Shown here: positions 18,401 through 24,407 of the stretch, piece after piece
Layout of the letters: the number at the start of each line of letters is the position of its first letter
How positions within the stretch are numbered: position 1 is the first letter of the stretch
NCBI GenBank assembly: GCA_039679645.1
Contig: JBDKUO010000055.1
Span: forward strand, 1 to 49,544
Source of the DNA: Armatimonadota bacterium
GTDB lineage: Bacteria; Armatimonadota; UBA5829
Direction of reading: 5' to 3'
DNA: 49,544 nucleotides
The notes under the pieces: generated by a model
The model's database searches: none
Seen by the model: the letters and a program-made list of their open reading frames with translations, nothing else
What the model was told of the DNA's origin: nothing
Program-made: the position numbers and the translations under genes

Positions 18401-18834
18401 GCAAAGCCCGGAGCGGAGCCGTCTACAAACTCGATCCCGCGCTCACGTATAATTACATCGCTCGCAGCGCCCAGCCATATTCCATCTACCGGACTGGGGC
18501 CGATCAGATATTTACAGGCTTCAAGCATCTCTGCTGCAAAAAGAGTCGCCATCCCCGCGTCGAGAGTGCTGCCGAAATACGGCAGCCATGCGCTCTCAGA
18601 CGGCGGAGGAGCGAGCAAACTTTTGCACTCATCCAGAACAGGCAGCATATCTCCAAGGGTTTCGACTTTATGGCCCAGCAGAGAGTAAATAACCGGCAGA
18701 TAATAGGCCGTGTCGGGAAAGCCTACCGGGCAGTTACTGCCCTTGTCGGCGATAACCTGCCGCACAGCCGAATCGACAGCCCCTACCACTTTTTGTGCGC
18801 CGGATATGGCTATGGAGGATATAACTTTGCTCAT
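15454..18834 (-). CDS. acetyl-CoA synthase fused to corrinoid iron-sulfur protein small subunit (AcsB-AcsD)
   Basis: A 1126-residue fusion. Residues 1-735 are bacterial-type acetyl-CoA synthase, including the N-terminal domain that docks CODH. The A-cluster cysteines are complete: C504-x2-C507-x8-C516-x9-C526 and C593-G-C595, the same spacing as the Moorella enzyme. Residues about 735-780 are an Ala/Pro/Val/Lys linker. Residues about 800-1126 are the TIM-barrel small subunit of the corrinoid iron-sulfur protein (AcsD/CdhD type), with TIGGASAFPFRHFEGDTG, LDGTHPDNGDKSPDEAAK, WAETDNYKTLTAAAMGYGH and GYGLEYTYSVMERIR. The reaction assembles or cleaves acetyl-CoA from a methyl-corrinoid, CO and CoA. 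The ATG overlaps the upstream CODH-like stop codon (ATGA). The large corrinoid subunit (AcsC) and methyltransferase (AcsE) are not in the window. Confidence 0.95.
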   Translation of the reverse strand: MSKVISSIAISGAQKVVGAVDSAVRQVIADKGSNCPVGFPDTAYYLPVIYSLLGHKVETLGDMLPVLDECKSLLAPPPSESAWLPYFGSTLDAGMATLFAAEMLEACKYLIGPSPVDGIWLGAASDVIIRERGIEFVDGSAPGFAAIVGAAPDVETAVKIARELQEKNIYVFMAGETGGISFAEQLVEDGVEVGWDTRLVPFGKDVSAAVYALGFANRAALSFGGVQPGDYARNLKYNKDRIFAFVMALGAVDEIKCAAAAGALSYGFPIIADTAIPQILPSGVCTYEHIVSNVPLDQIVEKALEVRGCKIKITKVPIPVTYGAAFEGERVRKEQTHVEFGGNRTPAFEYVTTKELDEVQDGKIEVVGPDVDDVEPGTALPLGIWVEVAGRKMQPDFESILERQIHHLINGAEGIWHMGQRDIIWVRISKNAKAKGFTIAHLGEILHAKLLNEYPAIVDKVQVTLFTDKEDVKKRLAQARRVYRERNLRVESMTDETVDTFYSCLLCQSFAPNHVCVITPERLGLCGAYNWLDGKAAYEIDPTGPNQPLVKGECLDPIRGQWKNINDYVYQNSKQTIKCFNAYSMLKDPMTSCGCFEAIVAMLPECNGVAIVSREYPGNTPMGMKFSTLAGMIGGGIQTPGFIGVGKAYISSRKFISSDGGHKRIVWMPKELKDSMREELLHIGEQIGIPEFIDMIADETVAMDDASIRAYMEKVSHPALDMWDITQPSPEAAAWDAKKAAAPVAERKPVEPVKDAPVKTAVPVGKPAAAVTAAPVVVSDAKMDGDLLIKMGGDLRIATPSQSAKIVMPGKFSVPGESVNMQVRTVTLGGSGTRTSAVTIGGASAFPFRHFEGDTGCRQVVAMEVFDQVSPKLPESMHEAYGSLLENPAEMAKYCVEELGAEAISVRLDGTHPDNGDKSPDEAAKVVESVLKAVGVPIIVTGPGNYDKMNDVMKQIAGAFAGENLLLNWAETDNYKTLTAAAMGYGHCVVSQTPIDVNMAKQLNILMTNMGIAPEKIMIDALTGAIGYGLEYTYSVMERIRTSAFTGDAMLAMPMLGTPGSEVAKTKESKAPQQTFPLWGSAAGRGALLEIATAMSLLNAGADLLIMYHPIAAKTVKNKIAEMNNM

Positions 18835-20060
18835 ACCAGTTCCCTACGCTCTTTCATATCTAATAATTTGCGCTCGCGCTGAGTGTTGATTTTCAGGTTG
18901 TCGCGTTTGGACTCGATGTGCGTGATGATGGCGTCAACCGGGTCGTCGATGGTGGAAAGCGGAAAGCGGAAAGTGGAAAGATCAGATTTGCCTGTCACTG
19001 TGAACAGGCCGCTTGCTGCATAGCAACCTGCAATCGCAGCACTTCTTCCCTCTATTCCGCTGCAGTATACGGCAACCGGCATATCTGAGAAATCCTCACC
19101 CAGACCACCTAAGGCAAGCAGTTCGTTTGCCAAAAAGAGAATACGGGCGCTTTCATAACAAGAGCCCATCTGCAAAACGGGCGGCATCCCGATCATCTCA
19201 CACATCTCAGCAAGTGTCTCACCTGCCCGTTCAGCCGCAGCATCCGGCAGCAGCAATCCAGCCTTCGCCAGATCGACAACCGAGCAGCCGATATTGAGCA
19301 CGAGAACGTTTCGCTTAATAAGCTCATTCGCTATATCGGCCAAGCTATTATCGCCTTGGCTGCATCCAAACACACAAGCGATCCCGCGTATTCTACCGTC
19401 GGTGATTGCATCGGAGAGGACTTTGAGCCCGGCTCTGAACCGCCCGCCAAGCATATGTGCAATAGACTCATTAGAGAACCCTGCAATAAGCCTTAAGTCC
19501 GTGGAAAGATTCCCCGGACCACCAAATTCGGTGTTTTTCATAAAATCGGTAAAGCTTTTGCACTCAATCTTCTTACCAGGATCGATGTGAGCCACAAACG
19601 GCTTTGGCGAACCGTTCAGGATATCTGACGCGATAGTAGCAATCAGTGAACCTATCCAGCCATCTGCTATGCCGCACTTCATGCATGTCTTGGCCGGATC
19701 GCCGGTATTAGCCAGAGATTCAACCACAACCGAATCAATCCCGCTGGGCTCTATACCAAGACTCTTCCAGTGCTGTCTGAGCTTCGCCGGGGCCAAGTGC
19801 AATATAGCGCTCGGCTGGCTTGACCAGGAAAACTGGCTCATAAAAAAGCCTGCCAGTGCGGATGCGACGGTGCAGTCATCCCGGCCATCTGTCTCTATAT
19901 CGAACAGCGCTGCAGCTTTGTGTAAAAGCCCAGCATCTGCTATTCCATTTTGCGTTTGCGCGGAAAGCTTGAGAACTGCCGTTTTTGTCTTGGCAAAATC
20001 AGAAATGGAAGCTGCGCCCATCGCGCATGCACGCGTAAATTCCCCTATTTCAACAGCCAT
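18831..20060 (-). CDS. shortened CODH-like protein (mini-CooS type)
   Basis: A 409-residue relative of the nickel CO dehydrogenase CooS/AcsA, which is normally about 630-670 residues. Matching segments are LRQHWKSLGIEPSGID, ADGWIGSLIATIASDILNGSPKP, then directly LIAGFSNESIAHMLGG, IRGIACVFGCSQGDN, LIKRNVLVLNIGCSVVDLAKAGLL and PPVLQMGSCYESARI. C233, C259 and C301 correspond to C-cluster ligands Cys446, Cys476 and Cys526 of Carboxydothermus CooS-II. The N-terminal B/D-cluster cysteines are absent, and the middle domain that carries His261, Cys295 and Cys333 is missing between residues about 160 and 192. Normal CO oxidation is therefore unlikely; a structural partner for acetyl-CoA synthase is my inference. 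GGAGAAGCTA precedes the ATG at 20060. The C-terminal part includes a GGAAAGTGGAAAG-type repeat. Confidence 0.88.
   Translation of the reverse strand: MAVEIGEFTRACAMGAASISDFAKTKTAVLKLSAQTQNGIADAGLLHKAAALFDIETDGRDDCTVASALAGFFMSQFSWSSQPSAILHLAPAKLRQHWKSLGIEPSGIDSVVVESLANTGDPAKTCMKCGIADGWIGSLIATIASDILNGSPKPFVAHIDPGKKIECKSFTDFMKNTEFGGPGNLSTDLRLIAGFSNESIAHMLGGRFRAGLKVLSDAITDGRIRGIACVFGCSQGDNSLADIANELIKRNVLVLNIGCSVVDLAKAGLLLPDAAAERAGETLAEMCEMIGMPPVLQMGSCYESARILFLANELLALGGLGEDFSDMPVAVYCSGIEGRSAAIAGCYAASGLFTVTGKSDLSTFRFPLSTIDDPVDAIITHIESKRDNLKINTQRERKLLDMKERRELV
18950..18981. repeat. GGAAAGCGGAAAGTGGAAAG repeat inside the CODH-like gene
   Basis: A purine-rich tandem that, read on the minus strand, encodes the STFRFPLST stretch near the C-terminus of the CODH-like protein. 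A similar tandem is in the gene at 33865. Confidence 0.55.
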
Positions 20061-20103
20061 TAGCTTCTCCTAAATTGGTCGTGGTCATCACTCAGATAAT
20101 AAT

Positions 20104-20131
20104 AATCAATATAAAATATAGAATACTAAAT
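20104..20131. repeat. AT-rich dispersed repeat (copy 2)
   Basis: AATCAATATAAAATATAG followed by AATACTAAAT in the 65-bp cooC to CODH-like spacer. Its complement matches the ATTTAGTATTTTATATTGATT core seen at 41609. Confidence 0.5.
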
Positions 20132-20878
20132 CAATTGACTCATCAGCTTGTCTACACTCACTCGGCAGGCCGAATCAGATGGTATATTGCCGACTGCCGA
20201 GCCGTCAGCATCCAATGCCGCAACATTATCATCCATCTTAATGACCTCAAGGAGCGGCAGACCCGTAGCCTCTGCCTCGACCTTGACTCTATCCGGCAAT
20301 ACACCGTCCGGCACTCGATTGACCACCAGACCACGATTTGCGACCGGCGTGCCCATCTCCTGTGTAAGATCTGCAATGCGCTTTGCAGTGCGGATACCCC
20401 GCACGCTGCAGTCCGACACTATTACCAGAAAGTCTATCTTCAGCAGAGTCCTTCGTGAGATGTGCTCGCATCCGGCTTCGCTGTCTACCACAATATGCTT
20501 GTAACCAGACGAGAGGCGTTGAATGACATCACGCAGCACGTTATTAGCGAAACAGTAGCAGCCGGGGCCTTCGGGTCGACCCATCACAATCAGGTCGTAG
20601 CCCTCCTGCTCCACCAGAGCCGACTGCACCTGCATATCCAGAAATTCCTGCTTGGCTATCCCGGCCAGCTTGCTCGCAGTCGTCCGTGCGTCCTCGCGTA
20701 TGCCCCCGACGCTCGCCTCATACGTGATACCAAGAGCCTCGTTGAGGTTGGCATTGGAATCCGCATCCACGGCTAATACGGGTGTCTCTTTGTGCGCCAC
20801 CAGCCACTGGAGAATCATGGTGGAGATAGTTGTCTTGCCCACCCCACCCTTGCCTGTCACAGCTATTGTATAACCCAT
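20126..20878 (-). CDS. cooC: CooC/AcsF-type nickel-insertion ATPase
   Basis: P-loop ATPase of the MinD/SIMIBI class that matures nickel centres in CODH or acetyl-CoA synthase. It has 250 residues. The deviant Walker A is GKGGVGKTT (about 9-17), DADSNANLNEALG follows, and the nickel-binding CxC of the family is in GPGCYCF (C107, C109). VVDSEAGCEHISRRT and VNRVPDG are also typical. It starts 2 bp after the core-MetE stop and lies just upstream of the CODH-like and acetyl-CoA synthase genes. As the CODH-like protein lacks a full C-cluster site, the client is more likely the A-cluster of the fusion protein. Confidence 0.94.
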   Translation of the reverse strand: MGYTIAVTGKGGVGKTTISTMILQWLVAHKETPVLAVDADSNANLNEALGITYEASVGGIREDARTTASKLAGIAKQEFLDMQVQSALVEQEGYDLIVMGRPEGPGCYCFANNVLRDVIQRLSSGYKHIVVDSEAGCEHISRRTLLKIDFLVIVSDCSVRGIRTAKRIADLTQEMGTPVANRGLVVNRVPDGVLPDRVKVEAEATGLPLLEVIKMDDNVAALDADGSAVGNIPSDSACRVSVDKLMSQLI

Positions 20879-20880
20879 AA

Positions 20881-21927
20881 CTACCTGCCTTGCAGCGTCC
20901 TGCTCGTCTCACTTAACAATCTGAACACCAACTCCGCATCATCAACGGGCAGCGAGCCTGTCCCACATGACGGCGTAATAAATGCCCGGTCGATAATATA
21001 ATTGCGGTCCAGCCCGCTCTTTGCAGCAAGGTTATCTACAGCCGAATTGAACTTCGCAATGAGACTCTCGACCGATTGGCCGCGCACTTTCTCGCTATTT
21101 GTAGGCACTATTCCCCAGGCCAGATACTTGCCCGCTTCCAGATATTTCTTGACGGAATCGGCATAGAGAGCAATGGTGTCGCCGAAGTCGAATGCGTCGA
21201 AGCTGATTATATCGACCCCGGCGTCGATAAGAATCGACCACTCGGTATTGCCGCAGCAGTGGATTCCCGCGAGCGCGCCTTCGGAGTGAACGGCTTCGAT
21301 CACCTCGCTGAGAGTTGAGATTACATCTTCACGGCTCACGCTTACATAAGTCGATGACCCGAATGCCGAGAGAATCGGCTCGTCTATAAAGCAGATCACC
21401 TTTTCGGCATAGGGTTTGAATTTGCGGATCTGCCAGCGGCATTTCATCGCCAGAGCCTTTATGACGGCGTCTTTGTAGACATCGTTGTAGTAGATGGCGC
21501 GCTTGTCCTGGTCTACAATCGTGAGACCGAAACTGAGCGGCCCGGTTGTCTGCACCTTTACAAACGGCCTAGATGAACCCGATGCCTTCAGCGTCTGCTC
21601 CAAGGCATATATCCCCTTGGAGTATTCCGGGCTTATGGCGAAGGCGTCGACGTCGTCCATCGCGATCTTCTCCATAAATGCGCCGAGCGCCATGAAGGTG
21701 TCGTCAGTGGTATCGAAGTAAATTCTCTGCTTTTCATTGTCGACCACGACATCCGGCAGGCCCTCTGAGTATTGGATCTCCATCTGCTCGTTCATGCCGT
21801 TGGCGGGAAGCTGAGGCCACATAGGCGCATCGGGGATACTATTAAGAATGATATTTATGGCGTCATCGGCGTCGGCATGCGGCAGACTGCCAATCGCTGT
21901 GGCCATGCATTTGGGTAAAAAGCTCAC
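20881..21927 (-). CDS. core-type methionine synthase (MetE C-terminal-like, no folate domain)
   Basis: Zinc methyltransferase of the UROD/MetE superfamily, 348 residues, equal to the catalytic half of MetE. Canonical MetE is about 750 residues because of an N-terminal folate-binding repeat that is absent here. Predicted zinc ligands are H223 and C225 in GIHCCGN and C321 in TPSCGTGSL; CFIDEPIL holds a conserved acidic pair. Known core-MetE from Dehalococcoides uses methylcobalamin rather than methyl-folate to methylate homocysteine. Its position directly before cooC and the acetyl-CoA synthase/corrinoid fusion supports a corrinoid methyl donor. The start is GTG 21927 with AGGAG 10 nt upstream; ATG 21906 is an alternative. 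Confidence 0.88.
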   Translation of the reverse strand: MSFLPKCMATAIGSLPHADADDAINIILNSIPDAPMWPQLPANGMNEQMEIQYSEGLPDVVVDNEKQRIYFDTTDDTFMALGAFMEKIAMDDVDAFAISPEYSKGIYALEQTLKASGSSRPFVKVQTTGPLSFGLTIVDQDKRAIYYNDVYKDAVIKALAMKCRWQIRKFKPYAEKVICFIDEPILSAFGSSTYVSVSREDVISTLSEVIEAVHSEGALAGIHCCGNTEWSILIDAGVDIISFDAFDFGDTIALYADSVKKYLEAGKYLAWGIVPTNSEKVRGQSVESLIAKFNSAVDNLAAKSGLDRNYIIDRAFITPSCGTGSLPVDDAELVFRLLSETSRTLQGR

Positions 21928-21994
21928 TTTGGCTGATTCTCCTGTGTTTGTTGGACAGCACTAGATTACAATATTGAGCACCAAATTACAATAT

Positions 21995-23026
21995 CTAGGC
22001 TATAAATCGCCCTACTGCAGAAGCCACAGCGCCTAGTTCGTCCATAAGTTTGGAGAAAACATCAAGATCGAGAGACTGCGCACCGTCGCACAGCGCCTCG
22101 CAAGGATTGGGGTGAATCTCTATCAGCAGACCGTCCGCGCCCGCTGCAACTGCAGCTTTGCTCATAGCAGAGACGTATTTCCAGTTGCCGCATGCGTGTG
22201 ACGGGTCGACGATCACAGGCAGGTGCGAAAGTGTCTTGACCACCGGCACAGCCGACAGATCGAGAGTATAGCGAGTGTGATTGCGTTCGAGAGGGTGCAC
22301 GCCGCGCTCGCATAGGATTACATTTCCGTTGCCCTGCGCAAGAATATACTCCGCCGCCAGGAGCCACTCGTCGATAGTCGCGCTGGAGCCACGCTTGAGC
22401 ACAATCGGGTGCCTTGTCTTACCAACTTCAATGAGCAGCGGATAGTTCTGCATATTTCGAGCGCCTATCTGGAGAATATCGGCGTGCTCGAGTATCGCGT
22501 CGAGATCGTGCGGGTCCATGACTTCAGTCACGGTGACCAGGCCCATGGCCTCACCAGCCTCTTTTAATAACTTGAGGCCTTCGAGACCCAGCCCCTGAAA
22601 AGCATACGGCGAGGTTCTAGGTTTGAACGCCCCGCCGCGAAGAATTTTACCGCCGTGCTCTTTCACTGCTTTGGCGGCTGCCATAAGCTGATCACGGCTT
22701 TCGATTGCGCAGGGCCCGGCAGCCACAATCACTTCCTTTGAGCCGATGGACACGCCCTTAACCGTCACGACAGTATCCGCTGGGTGAAACTCACGCGAGG
22801 CACACTTATATGCGCGCGTAACCTGAGTGACATGATCGACTCCGGGCATGCTTTCGAGAATACTTGTAAGGGCATCACGAAGATCGGGCGGAATTGCGCT
22901 GGCTATTCCGATAGCAGTCCGCTCGCCTCCGGGCATGCTTTTGGGCTTGAGTTTGTAGGTGGATATACGGTCAACGACTGCCTCTATCTCACTCTTTGAG
23001 GCGCCGGACTTCATTGCAACGATCAT
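21995..23026 (-). CDS. aroF: 3-deoxy-7-phosphoheptulonate synthase (type I beta)
   Basis: Condenses phosphoenolpyruvate and erythrose 4-phosphate in the first shikimate step. It has 343 residues: an N-terminal ferredoxin-like regulatory domain (MIVAMKSGASKSEIEAVVDRI) and a TIM barrel with VIVAAGPCAIESRDQL, KILRGGAFKPRTSPYAFQGLG, LQIGARNMQNYPLL, PIVLKRGSSATIDEWL and LPVIVDPSHACGNW. The ATG at 23026 follows GGAG. It is 23 bp after the methyltransferase gene and 68 bp before core metE, all on one strand. The N-terminal domain suggests feedback control by aromatic amino acids. Confidence 0.96.
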   Translation of the reverse strand: MIVAMKSGASKSEIEAVVDRISTYKLKPKSMPGGERTAIGIASAIPPDLRDALTSILESMPGVDHVTQVTRAYKCASREFHPADTVVTVKGVSIGSKEVIVAAGPCAIESRDQLMAAAKAVKEHGGKILRGGAFKPRTSPYAFQGLGLEGLKLLKEAGEAMGLVTVTEVMDPHDLDAILEHADILQIGARNMQNYPLLIEVGKTRHPIVLKRGSSATIDEWLLAAEYILAQGNGNVILCERGVHPLERNHTRYTLDLSAVPVVKTLSHLPVIVDPSHACGNWKYVSAMSKAAVAAGADGLLIEIHPNPCEALCDGAQSLDLDVFSKLMDELGAVASAVGRFIA

Positions 23027-23049
23027 GTTGTGCTCCGTAACTTATCAGT

Positions 23050-23847
23050 TTATGACATTATCTTAAGCTTGCCCTGCTCCGCTGTCAAGCGCTCGCAGGA
23101 CTCCGTATAGTAATCATCGGCGATCTCAAAACCAATAAACGGCACACCAAGTCTGGCGCAGGCAATCGCACTGGAACCAATCCCGAGAAACGGGTCCATT
23201 ACAAGTCGAGCGCGTTCAAGGCCGTGCAGCCTAATGCACCGCATCGGAAGCTCGATTGGAAACGTAGCGGGATGCGGACGTTCCTTATCACGACTCTGGA
23301 TAGTCTCGTATGGGATAAACCATGTGTTGCCGCGGCAGCGCAGGTCTTTATCCGCACTCTTCCAACGGCCTATGTTGGTCTTATCCTGATAGGGCACGCC
23401 TACAGCCAGTCTATCGAGAGGAACATCGCCGCGCTTCGTAAGATGAAATATATACTCGTGGCAGTCATTGAGAAAGCGCTGTGAGGATATCGGCTTGAAG
23501 TGGCCGACTGCAACATCGCACACAATTCCAGGATATTTGCCGACCTCACTCTTTAATATCGCAATCGACTTTACCCAGTGGATCACATTTTGGAGTGTAA
23601 AGTGCCTGACCATAACTTCCAGCAGTTGAAACGGTACCAGCGGATCTTTTGGCTTGCCTCCGACATTGAGGAAGAGCGATCCCTGATCGGAAAGCACTCG
23701 CTTGATCTCTACAGCCCACTCATCCATCCATGACAGATAGTCCTCACGTGAAAGTGTGTCGTCATAGCCGTTGTAGTTGATCCCGAGGTTATATGGCGGC
23801 GAGGTCACGACAATGTCCACACTGCCCGCATCCAGGCTGTCGTGCAT
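23050..23847 (-). CDS. DNA methyltransferase (TSPPY type)
   Basis: SAM-dependent DNA amino-methyltransferase, 265 residues from the only in-frame ATG. Catalytic motif IV is [10 protein letters not shown], the SPPY form being usual for N4-cytosine enzymes. The SAM region is at the C-terminus, [27 protein letters not shown], so the motif order is IV then I. A target-recognition segment lies between. Homology seems to start before the ATG: in-frame upstream codons read [11 protein letters not shown], a typical family opening, but no ATG, GTG or TTG exists between there and the upstream in-frame stop. The real start may be a rare codon such as ATT just after the preceding gene. No restriction enzyme is adjacent, so it may be an orphan. 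Confidence 0.88.
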   Translation of the reverse strand: MHDSLDAGSVDIVVTSPPYNLGINYNGYDDTLSREDYLSWMDEWAVEIKRVLSDQGSLFLNVGGKPKDPLVPFQLLEVMVRHFTLQNVIHWVKSIAILKSEVGKYPGIVCDVAVGHFKPISSQRFLNDCHEYIFHLTKRGDVPLDRLAVGVPYQDKTNIGRWKSADKDLRCRGNTWFIPYETIQSRDKERPHPATFPIELPMRCIRLHGLERARLVMDPFLGIGSSAIACARLGVPFIGFEIADDYYTESCERLTAEQGKLKIMS

Positions 23848-23930
23848 ACCCGAGATGCAGTCTCCATTTATCAGTCTGATCTGAGCATCATTGCATGTGA
23901 ATATCTGTGAATTTGTGGCCGGTTCTGTAA

Positions 23931-24407
23931 TTATTTCGTTTTCTCCCTGCTGGCTAAGGCTATTTTCCTCAACTTTATCATCATAGTGGCGACATCACGC
24001 GCGCCTTCAAACTTCTCGACTATATGCCCTTTAGAATCCGCCAATACAGACGCTGGCGGGTTTGCCAAAGACAGGCTATCTATGGCGCTCTGGCCCGCTT
24101 TATCTTCCCAGTTGAGCTTGCGAAATTCGATTTTACTGCCGAATTCGGCCTGCATTTGCGTAAATACCTTATCCATTGCCTTGCCGCCGGGTTTTATATC
24201 GGATCGAACCAGCAGCCAAGTCGGCTTGCCCTTATTATGAAAGTTGAATGCGGGAGCAACCTGCCCCGCGCCTATCGGGACGCCTCACCCTCCACTGGAA
24301 GAACCGCATTGAGATGTTTCTTCGGTCTTAGGCTCTAGAGCCTGCAGAGCAGCCCACAATATGCCCAACACTATAACAATAGCCAGACCAATCATGAAGT
24401 TTTTCAT
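23931..24407 (-). CDS. predicted selenocysteine-containing, membrane-anchored thioredoxin-fold protein
   Basis: A 158-codon frame read through one in-frame TGA at codon 41 (24285-24287). The ATG at 24407 overlaps the stop codon of the upstream gene (ATGA), which fixes the start. Residues 5-22 form a membrane helix ([18 protein letters not shown]), then [16 protein letters not shown] leads to the TGA, followed by [15 protein letters not shown] and a thioredoxin-like region ([10 protein letters not shown]...[14 protein letters not shown]). The usual CxxC site after the first strand is replaced by DIKPGG, so Cys34 and the residue at 41 are the only redox candidates. A hairpin 16-35 nt after the TGA fits a bacterial SECIS. 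If TGA is stop, two small ORFs (40 and at most 117 codons) remain. It would face the periplasm. Confidence 0.75.
24250..24269 (-). promoter_or_regulatory. putative bacterial SECIS hairpin
   Basis: Downstream of the TGA at 24285-24287, GCGGGGC pairs with GC-TCCCGC around an AGGUU loop (5 Watson-Crick pairs, one G-U, one bulged C, one closing C-G pair). The loop guanines are 24-25 nt after the TGA. The GCAGGUUGC tip closely resembles the GCAGGUCUGC tip of the E. coli fdhF SECIS as I recall it. Confidence 0.65.

Noticed and set aside
24288-24407. A 40-residue membrane peptide ending at the TGA
   Set aside because: The frame continues for 117 sense codons with thioredoxin-like sequence and a SECIS-like hairpin, so a true stop is less likely than readthrough as selenocysteine.
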